The notes under the pieces: model-generated | The model's database searches: none | The model's input: the letters and a program-made list of their open reading frames with translations, nothing else | Told to the model about the DNA's origin: nothing | Shown: piece after piece, positions 24,713 to 35,959 of the stretch | Position numbering within the stretch: the first letter of the stretch is position 1 | Layout of the letters: every line of letters starts with the position of its first letter | DNA from: Siderastrea radians | Taxonomy: Eukaryota > Cnidaria > Anthozoa > Scleractinia > Rhizangiidae | Assembly: GCA_964017195.1 (NCBI GenBank) | Contig: OZ024895.1 | Location: 45,937,673-46,001,672, forward strand | DNA length: 64,000 bases | Direction of reading: 5' to 3' | Program-made: the position numbers and the translations under genes

Positions 24713-27515
24713 AACCTCCACCTAAGGGGACACTGAGTTATTGTCCTCACTATGGACAAGTACTACATTTTTATGCTCAAGGGGACCCCCCCCCATAAGG
24801 GAACACTGAATCATGGTCCTAATATGCTATGCACAAACACTTCATTTGTAACTTCCAGTAAGGGGACACCTCCCCATTCTCGACTCCAGAACACTTTTCA
24901 TTTGCATAACTGAGGAGTGAAGTGCTCTGGGAAACTCCACGTGAGCGTAGCCAAAATCTGGCTATTTGGCCTTTGCAGCACATGCTTGTCAGTCCAAGAT
25001 CAAAATGGCGGCACTACTTGATTGCTTGATAAAGCCTTGGATTTTGCTTTAGCTAAATCTGGTGAACCCTCCGAGTTTAAGTTAAAAGTTGAGCAAAAGT
25101 CAGTTATCGAAGCTGCTGTACTAATGTTCAAAGAGGGTTTACCTACAGGGTTCGGAAAGTCACTTATTTTTCATGTGAGCTGAGCAGTGTTTTTGATTTT
25201 GTGGATGCCAAAGGACCACCAGTGAAAAAAGGCAGAGCAATCACCATCGTCACCTCACTGATCGATAGATATTAGACGATCATAGATATTAGACAGAGGA
25301 GAATTGCAACAACGGCAAATTTTTACGTTTGTGTTACACGTTTTTTTTTTGGGGGGGGGGGTTGCTCATGGCTGCAGCTCTGTATTGACAATGTTATGTC
25401 GTGCTATAGTTTTGATTCCAGGACACTTTCTTTTCCACGCCAACTTCCCACTGTAAGCTCTTTCTTTTTCATGCCAACTGCCCTTTGTACATTCATATTT
25501 TTTGTGTGTATCAGATTGTCAAATCAGAAGCGTTTTCATTGTTCTTGTGGACAACCAATCAAAGCTGGAACTGTCCCTGGGGTCAAGAATGGACATTTCC
25601 CATATCACATAAGGGAACATAATGTCAGGGTCCTGAACACACACAAGCAATGCAATTGTAACCTCCAGTGAGGGGACACTGAGACATGTATGGTCCTGAT
25701 CCCATGCAAACAGTAACATTTATAACCTCAAATAAAGGAACACCTCCCATAAGGGGACACTGTGTCATGATCCACACAAAAACACTACATTTGTAACCTC
25801 CAGTAAGGTGATACCTCCCATAAGGGGACACTGAGTCATGATCCACACACAAACACTGCATTTGTAATCTCCAGTAAGGGGACACCTCCCATAAGGGGAC
25901 ACTGAGTCATGATCCACACACAAACACTACAGTTGTAACCTCCAATAAGGAGACACCTCTCATAAGGTTACACTGAGTTGTGATCCACACACAAACACTA
26001 CATTTGTAACCTTCAGTAAGGTGACACCTCCCAAGGGGAACAATGAGACATGGTCCACACACAAACACTACATTTGTAACCGTCAGTAAGGTGACACCTC
26101 CCAAGGGGAACAATGAGACATGGTCCACACACAACACTACATTTGTAATCTCCAGTAAGGGGACACCTTCCATAAGGGGACACTGAGTCATGATCCACAC
26201 ACAAACACTACATTTGTAACCTTCAGTAAGGGGACACCTCCCATAAGGGGACACTGAGACATGGTCCACAGAGAAGCACTACATTTGTAACCTCCAGTAA
26301 GGGGACACCTCCCATAAGGGGACACTGAGGTATGGTCCACACACAAACACTACATTTGTAACCTCCAGTAAGGGGACACCTTCCATAAGGGGACACTGAG
26401 TCATGATCCACACACAAACACTACATTTGTAACCTTCAGTAAGGGGACACCTCCCATAAGGGGACACTGAGACATGGTCCACAGAGAAGCACTACATTTG
26501 TAACCTCCAGTAAGGGGACACCTCCCATAAGGGGACACCTCCCATAAGGGGACACTGAGGTATGGTCCACACACAAACACTACATTTGTAACCTCCAGTA
26601 CGGAGACACCTCTCATAAGGTTACACTGAGTCGTGATCCACACACAAACACCTACATTTGTAACCTCCAGTAAGGGGACATCTCCCATAAGGGGACACTG
26701 AGGTATGGTCCAGGCACAAACACTACATTTGTAACCTCCAGTAAGGTGACACCTCCCATAAGGGGACACTGAGTCATGGTCCACAATCAAGCACTACATT
26801 TGTAACCTCCAGTAAGGGGACACCTCCCATAAGGGGACACTGAGTCGTGATCCACACACAAACACTGCATTTGTAATCTCCAGTAAGGGGACACCTCCCA
26901 TAAGGGGACACTGAGTCATGATCCACACACAAACACTACATTTGTAACCTCCAGTAAGGTGACACCTCCCATAAGGGGACACTGAGTCATGGTCCACAAA
27001 CAAGCACTACATTTGTAACCTCCAGTAAGGGGACACCTCCCATAAGGGGACACTGAGTCATGATCCACACACAAACACTACATTTGTAACCTCCGACACC
27101 TCTCATAAGGTTACACTGAGTCGTGATCCACACACAAACACTACATTTGTAACCTTCAGTGAGGTGACACCTCCCAAGGGGAACAATGAGACATGGTCCA
27201 CACACAAACACTACATTTGTAATCTCCAGTAAGGGGACACCTTCCATAAGGGGACACTGAGTCACGATCCACACACAAACACTACATTTGTAACCTTCAG
27301 TGAGGTGACACCTCCCATAAGGGGACACTGAGTCATGATCCACACAAAAACACTACATTTGTAACCTTCAGTAAGGGGACACCTCCCATAAGGGGACACT
27401 GAGTCATGATCCACACAAAAACACTACATTTGAAACCTTCAATAAGGGGACACTTCCCAAAGGGAACAATGAGACGTGCATGGTCGTGATCCCATGTTAC
27501 ACTGCATTTATAACC
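24713..27515. repeat. 71-bp minisatellite array, about 26 copies plus decayed outliers
   Basis: The unit contains aacctccagtaaggggacac, ctcccataaggggacactga and gtcatgatccacacacaaac. The main array covers about 25.64-27.51 kb. Single decayed units lie at 24.71-24.88 kb, separated from it by other sequence that includes a helicase fragment. A marker variant (cacagagaagcac) recurs 213 bp apart at 26271 and 26484, which shows higher-order duplication of three units. The minus strand lacks stops over long stretches, giving overlapping ORFs up to 129 codons. These are repeat artefacts. Confidence 0.9.
25005..25270 (+). pseudogene. RecQ-like helicase fragment (decayed)
   Basis: From 25040 to 25183 one frame reads FKLKVEQKSVIEAAV followed by LPTGFGKSLIFHV and a stop. 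The latter is a Walker A motif of the RecQ type. An upstream ATG segment (MAALLDCLIKPWILL, from 25005) is in another frame. About 20 codons later, KKGRAITIVTSLIDRY matches the following conserved region. Deletion between the EQKSVIEA and LPTG motifs, frameshifts and stops show it is a relic, of a kind often spread in cnidarian genomes with transposons. It lies between outlying and main copies of the 71-bp minisatellite. Confidence 0.6.
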
Positions 27516-29079
27516 TTAGCCTAAGCCATGGCCCTACTTTAAGTAATGCATTCAAAATGGGTGTTAAATGCACTACTTAAAGCAGTTTGTTTGTTGCCTT
27601 TTATTGACATCGAGAGGTCTAGTACGCAAGAGAATAGTGAGTGTAACTGCCCAGTGTTCATTTCAGATATCTTGTACTGTTTATTTACAACTGGGATTTT
27701 ACAGTGTTCATTTTCATTTTACATGCAGTGAAAACAAAAAGCCGTATTTCAACTAGCAATTACAGCCAGCTGGTGCAGCATTTAATACCGACAAATGAAC
27801 TGATCAGGATGCTAGAATTTTTATATTACCTTTTATGCTTGATTGATAATTACCTTACGCTGTTCACACCGTAAGACAGATTAATGACTGTCACTGTTTT
27901 AACTTATAACTAGAGAAACGACGTTAACTTAATATGTGTATAGTGATTAATGCTAATAGGTGTACGGGACAAACTGGCAGGCTTTGGGGATAATCGAGTT
28001 TAACTCAAAATAACTAAACGAGGTATTTAACAGAGCCCTTAAAATTGAAACTTATCTATAAAATCTGTAATGTACAGCACTTTATTAATTTGTCTACCAG
28101 TCGAACGGGAGAACGACTCATCAACCTTTGCTGACGCCATTAAAAAAAAACATCTTGGCAGATATAACAGACCATATCATTACGATCACTACTGCAAGTT
28201 CGTGGCCCCAAATGCCTTTCTCAGACTCTGGACGAGTTATGTAGTTTCTTGTGGAAAATGGAATGCTCTGGTTTCATTTCATGATCACCAAGTAAAGTAA
28301 GAACGTCAAACATAACCTTCTCGGAATCTGGGTGTCGGCTCATCAGACTTACACAAGTAGGTCTGGTTAATTACGAAAGACGTTGTTTTCGTTATTCAGT
28401 CAACGATTGTGATGATACGAGGTTGATGAGACCACTCCCCTTATCTCTGAAGAATTTATTCAAGAATACAAATGCAGGATGACTAGTTCGTTTGCAAAGC
28501 CCTTGACGAGTCTTGGATTGCTGACTAATTCTATCTGGCGACTCTAGATTAAAATAAAATGTCCCATTCCCAGTCCATATTTACAATCACTTTCTCAATT
28601 GCTTGGCTTCTCTAAATTTCTTTCAGCCTACAGTATTCCTAAGCCCGACGCAGACAATCTATTAAACAATCGATAATGAAAGATGTTGGTTAAAAGATGG
28701 CTGTCTTTGTTTGCAAGTCACTTTGACAAAAGATGCTGAAAGTTATCAATCTAAGTGTTCTTCCCAGCTAAATTTGGACCGAATCTGTTGGGCTGTATTC
28801 AGACATGTACAAAAGATGGACTTCATCTACACTGGAGTTAATGATCATAGAGTTCCCCCAAGTCTTCAATTTAAAAAGAAAAAGAATCCCAAATTTCATT
28901 CGTGAAAACTGTCCAGGAAAAATAGCAGTATTACTGAAACATCCGTTTCCCTTAAATGATCGCACGCTTGCGTTTCACCACGCCCTCAAAAGCTGGTATC
29001 ATGTCACATGCCTGAAAATCTGGCTGTAAAAGGAGAAAAAGGGGTTTAAAGAAAACTCATTTTGTTTTCTTCGCCATTA
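27516..29079. other. Intergenic spacer 3' of gene B
   Basis: No recognisable gene is present. A 76-codon + strand ORF at 28070-28300 and overlapping ORFs near 28711-29029 carry no known motif and were left unassigned. Confidence 0.5.
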
Positions 29080-32000
29080 TTACTGGAGATCCGGACTATT
29101 GGTGGACGATTGAGTGACATTTACAGTAGCATTTGTGTTTGGAACAGGGCTTATGAGGAAGGCACCAAAGTAACTGGTCTCCTTGTTCATAAAGTAGGAC
29201 TTAGTAAACGGGATCCGCACGGATATTTTGTCGCCCTTCTTGAGCAAGAAGACAGCTCCGTGGTAATTTGTGTTGTATTTCTTCGTCTCGCTGACCACGC
29301 TACTGAGACTGCGCATAACGGGCTCCTCATTGATGTACGTGTAATGCCCCATGAAGAGCGTGTCCCCGGCGTAGTAGAACAGTTGGCTGTATATGAAGTA
29401 GTAACCCGCGGTGCCAATCACCAGAAAGCTGTTGCTGACGAACTTTATACTACCGGTTTTGTGGCTCAGCCTCCAATTGGTGATGCGGTGAACTGTGGTA
29501 AAAGCTAAGAACGATTTAGTAATTCAGCTAAAGTTTAAAATTGACAAATTTGAAATTTCCAGTTGGGAAACTTTGGAGGAATGTGTGAGGAATGTGATGT
29601 AGGTAAGATGAACGTTTATTCGTTTGTCTCACGATGGAATCGCTTTGAGTTGTTGATCGCGACGTTTCGACTGCAATACAGGCGATGAGGTCGGTTGTTT
29701 ATGTGTCGCTATTTGTAGCATGATGGTTCGCTGCTATTGGTGCATTTCGATCCTCATTATTATTCCGACTATTAGATGTTGTTCCCTCACAGGTCCGCTT
29801 TGTGGTTGGTCGGCTGTTGTGCTTTCTGATCGTAGGTATCCAAGCTTCAGGAATTTCGATTCCACTATCTCTATTGATGTTATTAGGATGAAGTCTTATA
29901 TGGATAGCCTCTTTGACCCTACGTGTGTACCAGTGAGGGTCGCGATCAATAAACTTAACTTCTTTCCAAATAGGAAGATGCCCCGTTTCGTTAGCGTGCT
30001 CCGAAACTGCGGAGGTTTGCGTACGAGCAAGTCGTATATCTCTGTCGTGTTCTTTTATCCTGTCTTCCATCGCTCATGAAGACTAGCAGTCAGGGCGGGA
30101 AAAGCAGGGCCCTGCTAGCAGTATTGCAGTCGAAACGTCGCGATCAACAACTCAAAGCGATTCCATCGTGAGACAAACGAATAAACGTTCATCTTACCTC
30201 TTTTACACCACGATGAACAATAAACACATCTTTAATGACATCGAATGTGATGTAGCTTTTGAAAATTAGAAGTAGGGTCGATTTTTGTTTGGAAAGACGA
30301 CTATTAGAGGTGACTTTGTGATGCAGTTTGAATAATCATGATTTACAAGTGAGAAGATGTTCGCTATTTCTTGTTTGGAATACTGTACCTTAACAAGTCT
30401 TAAACACAGCCTACATTTGTAATGGCTGAGTAGCGCGACAACTGTTATAAGGGAAAAACCTAGCCGACAGCGCCTGGTGACGCGGTCCCTAAGTGTTTCC
30501 CTCATGGGATGTAGCAAAGTGTTTCTTGCGGTGACATATTGAAGTAATCGCTTTTTGTCTGCATGGATTTCATCCATGAAAAGGATTAACGTTACAGACC
30601 AAAAACTTTGCTTTAGAGACAGAACTACGGATGGACACCATAAGATTTATAATTAATGAACCAGGAAAAGCAACACTAACATTTTGTTGTACCTGTGGGC
30701 GGATTAATGTGTTCACCATAACCAACAATGTGAGCTGAATCTATGGACTGAAATAAAATATAATCTCAGCCAAATAAAATAAAATATTATTTATGTGCCA
30801 CAACGGTGTATTTTAGTTTTAGTTTATTTTTATAGGATAAGACTGTTTACGATCTGGAGCTTTACGTCTCTTCCATCCTTTGCTTATCTCCGATTAACCG
30901 GTAGCGTAGAGTAACTTGGAGTACTGCTACTCCTTCGCTGGATCGGATGCTAGTCCATCGCAGGGTTAACCCAGCATTTTTCTCTTCGCTGCTTATTTTT
31001 TCATATGGGTGGAGAAAGAATCAGTGGAGTAAACGTTCACCACAACGGCGCAAATTTCTTTCGAACCATTAACCTTACGATCTCAACATCATCCCACCTT
31101 CAACCTTCAATTTAGTTCACATGTTTTAAGTTGCTTTCGTTTTCTTCCAGGGATTTCATTTCTATCAGCTCTTACTATTAAAAGAACGTGACGTCTAAGA
31201 TTTGTGTTAGTTAGATAGTAGCACTATTATACCACAAAAGTGAAGAGTGTTTTCGGGCGCTCTGATTGGCTACTGCAAACCCGGGAGAGCATTTGTTTTT
31301 TATCTCCGAGCGAAGCACTGAGCGGTCTCCTCACGCGAATTTTTGTCCATTTATCAGAAAACAAAAAAATAACTTTGGGTCCTGGAAATTCACTGTACGA
31401 TAATTCACTTGTACTACAAAAATTGTTTACTCCCAACTTCAGGGAATAATTTTAACCATTATCGATGGCAGCTAGAATGTTCGTTTTCAAGATTTACCAC
31501 TGGAGACATTAATCAGCTCTACTTTATAAAGTAATCGAGAAAAACAAACAAGCAAACTACTTACGCCCATCATTGTGCCTGGTAAACCTACAAAAAGAAC
31601 AGGTTATCAAGCGTAAGAACATTACGGTCTTAAAATAAAGAAAATGTTTCCCTCTTATGTTTTCCCTTTTTGCGAATGGACATACCTACCCTGCGAGCAG
31701 TGGTTCCCGGTTCTCATTCGCCGAGGGGATAAGAGGAGGGAAGCACTGCTCGCAGGGTAAGACATACCGGGTGTTGTGCCTTTCACTAAGTTAATTGTTT
31801 TGACAATAACATTTTATTTCTGTCTAGGTGCACTACCTTGAGGTCCAGGCTCTCCTTGGTCACCTGAAAGAAATGCAGTGCAGAAGAAAGCTGAGTAATA
31901 GGTGAGGTTCATTAAACAAAGTAAATACGTCAGATTAAGTATTAAAAATTAAGCACGTAGATAAGAGTATAACCTCCCGGAAAACCTTCACGTTTAATCT

Positions 32001-33071
32001 CTTTCTTGCTAATAATTAAGCACCTAGATAAGAGTATAACCCACGGAAAATCTGCAAGTTTAATCTCTTTCTTGTCTTAAGTGTCTGTTATGGTGATTAA
32101 ACCACAAATCAGCTCAGAACTTGTAAAGGAGCGGGACCTGGCAAACATTAGGCGTTGCTTTCCTTCATTTCATTCAGGGCTTTCAAAAGTACTGGTTATA
32201 TTGTGCAAGATATATGTGTGAGTGATGGTGCCAAATGAAAAAGCAACACCATGATTACAAAATCCACCAAGGAGCAAATGGACATCTCAACTAGAGTCGT
32301 TGCCATCGTACCTTTTTCGCCTTTGTCTCCTTTCTTTCCGTCTTTCCCATCTTTTCCCGGGTCGCCTTTGTCGCCCCTAACACCTAAGAAAAGAAAAGAC
32401 GGTTGAAAACCAGGCAATTTTGATCATGCAAAGAGAAATTCATACAAGAGTGAGAGAATGTGCACAAAGTGGTAACTTATAAGCGTGAAATGCTAAAGGA
32501 GTCTGGTCTCTGTTTTGTGCTCTCTGGTTAGTAGCCAACATAAAAGTACTCCATACAAGTCGAAACATCAATTCCGGCTTAGCAAACGTTCGCCTTTGAT
32601 CTTTAAAAATTCAATAAGCTTAGTGCATCCGAAAAGCAGATTTTAATCTTTAATCTTTAATCTTTAATTATGATTGCCTATAGCATGCACTAATTTGGCA
32701 ATCTGGAATGGCCAGCGGTTGCAAAATTCCATATAGTCCTTGTTAATCTAAGGTTAACCACATGCATGTTAAGTAAAAAATTAACAAGTAATAAACTAAC
32801 AATGGCGATGGGCAGGTAATTACCAAAAATAAACTCGTGTAACAATAGTTATAACCAGAGACCGAGAGATCTAGAGTAGACATAGTTATGACAAAGCGTT
32901 TGACGCTCCTGTGTAATAAGGTATTCCACCTTTGCCATCTTTGCCATCTTTGGCAAATTTTCTTGGCAAACAGAACGTATATTGCTAGAATTAGTATTAG
33001 TATTAGTTGATTTCTCTTATCTGCATGATTGTAAGAGCACTGAGACTCTGCTTAAGTGTTCCTAAAGCCGA

Positions 33072-33117
<46 letters not shown>

Positions 33118-35841
33118 GAAACCGTTCCATGGCCTTAACTTAATATGTTGGCAAGGAACTGTTCCTGACGGCTTTAACCCTTTAAGCCCAAGGAGTGATC
33201 AGCATCAAATTTCTCCTCATCATGTCAGCGTGTTATAACACGTGCAGGTCATGAGAATTAAGCAAATGATCACCAAAGATGAATTGTCTTGATGTTTGAA
33301 AAAGTTCTCCCAACTAGTTATCAATAAAATCTGTGGAGACTAGTAAGGAGAATTTGTATAATGATGGTGGGGCTCATTAATGTTTTGTCTTAATCGAGTT
33401 TACCTGGTCGTCCTCTTCGTCCTCTTGGCCCTACATAAAGAAAAGGGGCCAGTTTAGACTCCTTTGAAAATTTGAGTTGGGTTGTCACCTAATGTTAGAG
33501 TTCTTTTAAGCGAGGCGATCAAACTCCACGCTGCAACGTCCGTGCTTTTTGGATTTTACCTCAAACGTCAAATGACAACTGAACTAAATTGCAGTTGTCT
33601 GAGGGATCGCCAGAGTTGCTTTGCCTTCGTGTTTCTCGTGATGAAAAACAGCGAGTTCAGTTTTGTGCACCTACAAACTTCGCTGGTTGCAAGATAGAAA
33701 AACAGTCGTCAATATCCTTTACCTTTTGGACCTGGTTCTCCTTTGGGACCTGAAATGGAAAATACACTGTTAACATATTTTAAAATATTAAGCTGGTCTA
33801 TTTGCTTTACGTTAACGTTTGGCCATGTGGGAGCAGATTTTTAATGACATGCTTTCCGAGCATTTTATCTTGAAACATCCTAACTAGATGCCTTAATCGG
33901 GAAATGCGGCATCCGATCCAAAGATTACTTGAATTGCTAGCGACATATCGTACGCCAGTATAAATAAAAAAAATAATAATAAAGCCCTAACGGATAATAT
34001 ATTTTGTTCCATGAATGCGCAAATTTTCATCCGGCAACACAAAATATCCCGGGTATTACATGTAAAAACTGACGACACTTGAACAACGGCTCTCCTCTTG
34101 TTTGATTGACTGTATCCTCCACGGTTGTGTTTAGAAAATGTTCGCGTGACTGCATAGCGTGACTTCATTGCGTGACTGCGTTGCGTTGTTATAACCACAA
34201 ATGAAGCTGACAATTAACTGATGACAATCACTGAATGTTGGCACCCTTTCGTAAACCGCAGACAGAAGTGCTCCCCGACAATCGACAATCGAGTGTTCCA
34301 ACGAAAGTCAAGGTTTCTAAAAATATTTAACTCCCTTAAGGAAAAAAGAACAATATTTCACAGTTCTTTCTATTTGTTATTTTACCCGAAGTTACTCTGT
34401 TTTTAAAGCTTTTCAAGTAAAGGACTCTGACCTTGTTCAGACATTTAATATGTGATAATTAAAAAGTTTGAGGTCGGTGTGCACGTGCCCAAAAAGTGGT
34501 TAAGACAAAACAGTTTTTCACACAGATCGTATGACAAGTAAAGTATTTATTGTAAGCTAATGAAACACTGGGATGATAAATTTAGCTTGAAAAATAATCC
34601 TCAAACCTCAGTGACAGCCACACACTCAAGTGGCGTGACTATAGCGGTACAATCAATCACAATAAATCTTCTGACGCTATCTCGTATACAACTTTAAATT
34701 TAAGAACTTTAAGTTCTCTTGTAATGTTCGTTCAAAGGATGTCGAGTTATTAGTGTATTTTACGCAGATTTGAATTGTATGTTTCTTATCACGCTTGAGA
34801 AACACGGTAACTTCCGAAATAAAAGTATGGACTTTCGCCAACAATGCAACGATGATCAAATTTAATACCCATTGAAGAAAGAACTGTATTGATAAATCGT
34901 TTTTCACACCTCAACATAAGAATTTCGTGTTAAAAATGGAGAATGGGCTAATTCGAAATTTAACAGAACTATACATCGAATCTGCTTTGCCCGCTCTAAT
35001 TTTACATAACTTTGTCCAGCGTGAAAGTGTTTGTATTGCACAACCTTTAACCAGACGAAATCAGTAATAACCCTTGAATGTGTTCAATGTGCTAGTTAAA
35101 CACCAGAAAATATTTTGACCACCACACCCTCCCCTCCCGCTCTTAAAAGTCGGCCCCAGTAGGAAATTCTGTTACGGCGGAAAGAAAGCTATACCCATAA
35201 AATCAGTTATATACCTCGTCGACAGCGACATGATGGAGTTTTTCTTGAATTCGCGTCTTTCTTTATCCTGACCTGTAAATCGTCCTATACAAAGACAAAC
35301 ACGGAAATAAACCTCCCTTTACAAACAGATGGGTATCATTTATGCTATTTCACAGGCCAAACGTATGAGCTCTCACAAGATTCGTATATGAGGTTGTTCA
35401 ATGACGTTGAAACCTAGTCTGAAGGCTCTAGAGGTCATAGGATGTTTTACGCACTATACCTTGAAACGCAACTCTTATTTTGCCCAATATGACTTATGGA
35501 ATGCTTTAGGAGCGCAACGCAAAACGCGTCAAGGACGAGAAAAAATGACAAATTTGTGTATATAGACAGAAAAACAGTCTAACCTCCAGTTTAAAAAACC
35601 TTTGCTGCTCCTCGCTGGTTTCATCACTCGATATTTTGTCTCCCACAGTTCGGCTGCGAATCTGCGCTGTGACTGATTCTAAAGAGGCGATCTTCAGTTG
35701 CTGTTCATCAACGCGCGATTTAAGGAATACAATTTCGCGCACACAAAACAAAAACGCCGGGAATAAGGACACTAACGTTGCTACGAGAGCGATTAATGTC
35801 CACCAGGGTAAAACGACGACATATTTTTGAGGTTTATGCAT
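29080..35841 (-). CDS. EDA-like collagenous TNF ligand gene B
   Basis: Nine exons were read on the minus strand: 35841-35584, 35272-35215, 33749-33723, 33430-33404, 32383-32312, 31863-31837, 31587-31565, 30747-30693 and 29492-29080. All have GT-AG sites and compatible phases. The total of 960 nt gives 319 residues. Exon 1 (86 residues) has a membrane span at about residues 13-33 and a coiled coil. Exon 2 ends CRCRRG, a furin-type RCRR site. The next five exons give an uninterrupted Gly-X-Y stretch including GDKGDPGKDGKDGKKGDKG. The linker exon reads SIDSAHIVGYGEHINPPT. The terminal exon is the TNF domain: [36 protein letters not shown] distinctive 20-residue tail follows with N-glycosylation sites (NATV, NVTQ). 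Modular order matches vertebrate ectodysplasin A: anchor, furin site, collagen, TNF head. Predicted role: cleavable trimeric signalling ligand. A Penelope-like insertion sits in its last intron. Confidence 0.88.
29601..30199 (-). mobile_element. Penelope-like endonuclease fragment bounded by perfect 79-bp inverted repeats
   Basis: The minus strand encodes a 123-codon ORF (30070-29699) with RIKEHDRDIRLARTQTSA, HANETGH and IDRDPHWYTRRVKEAIHIR, the end of a Penelope-like GIY-YIG endonuclease distinct from the one at 6 kb. The segments 29601-29679 and 30121-30199 are exact reverse complements over 79 bases. No reverse transcriptase is present. It lies in the intron between the linker and TNF exons of gene B. 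No target duplication is evident. Confidence 0.8.
31687..31760. mobile_element. 74-bp MITE with 8-bp target duplication
   Basis: The inverted ends taccctgcgagcagtg and cactgctcgcagggtaa are flanked by an exact direct repeat GACATACC at 31679-31686 and 31761-31768. An 8-bp duplication is the mark of hAT-type transposition. It lies in a gene B intron, 77 bases from the exon at 31837-31863. Confidence 0.85.
31949..32080. repeat. Tandem duplication, about 65 bp, in a gene B intron
   Basis: The segment starting aattaagcacgtagataag and ending ttaatctctttcttg is repeated directly with few changes at about 31949 and 32014. Confidence 0.75.
32918..32960 (-). pseudogene. Possible relic collagen exon in gene B
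   Basis: The minus strand reads AKDGKDGKGG, a Gly-X-Y-like stretch between gene B exons 32383-32312 and 33430-33404. No in-phase AG acceptor precedes it. It was left out of the coding model as a likely dead or unrelated segment. Confidence 0.3.
33072..33117. repeat. (ATT)n microsatellite
   Basis: About 15 uninterrupted ATT units lie in an intron of gene B. Confidence 0.95.
33176..33385. repeat. MITE, about 205 bp, family with ends TTTAAGCCC
   Basis: The copy starts accctttaagcccaaggagtg and contains aatttctcctcatcatg, tgcaggtcatgagaattaag and a closing ggagaatttgtataatg...ggggct. Relatives lie at 54.17-54.38 kb and 62.72-62.94 kb. Confidence 0.6.
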
Positions 35842-35868
35842 TTTGGTCGCCTCTAAGGTCGTACAGCC

Positions 35869-35877
35869 TTCCTAGAA
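35869..35877. promoter_or_regulatory. STAT-like palindrome TTCCTAGAA upstream of gene B
   Basis: TTCNNNGAA lies about 30 bases upstream of the gene B start codon, possibly in the 5' leader. It belongs to the set of such sites shared by the cluster. Confidence 0.3.
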
Positions 35878-35950
35878 ATCACCATTGTCGTCACTATAGG
35901 TTAGATCTCTAGCTAGATTGTGTATTTTTTTCTGAGAAAAGTGACTAGAC

Positions 35951-35958
35951 CACGTGAC
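35951..35958. promoter_or_regulatory. E-box CACGTGAC upstream of gene B
   Basis: The same 8-mer as upstream of gene A, about 110 bases upstream of the start codon in both genes. Confidence 0.3.
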
Positions 35959-35959
35959 T

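Noticed and set aside
25625..27343. Series of minus-strand ORFs (up to 129 codons) with repeated peptides
   Set aside because: They track the 71-bp minisatellite unit in shifting frames. The open frames come from the repeat and not from selection on a protein.
25640..27510. Regular direct repeats that might suggest a CRISPR array
   Set aside because: Units are directly contiguous with no unique spacers, and the setting is an animal genome.
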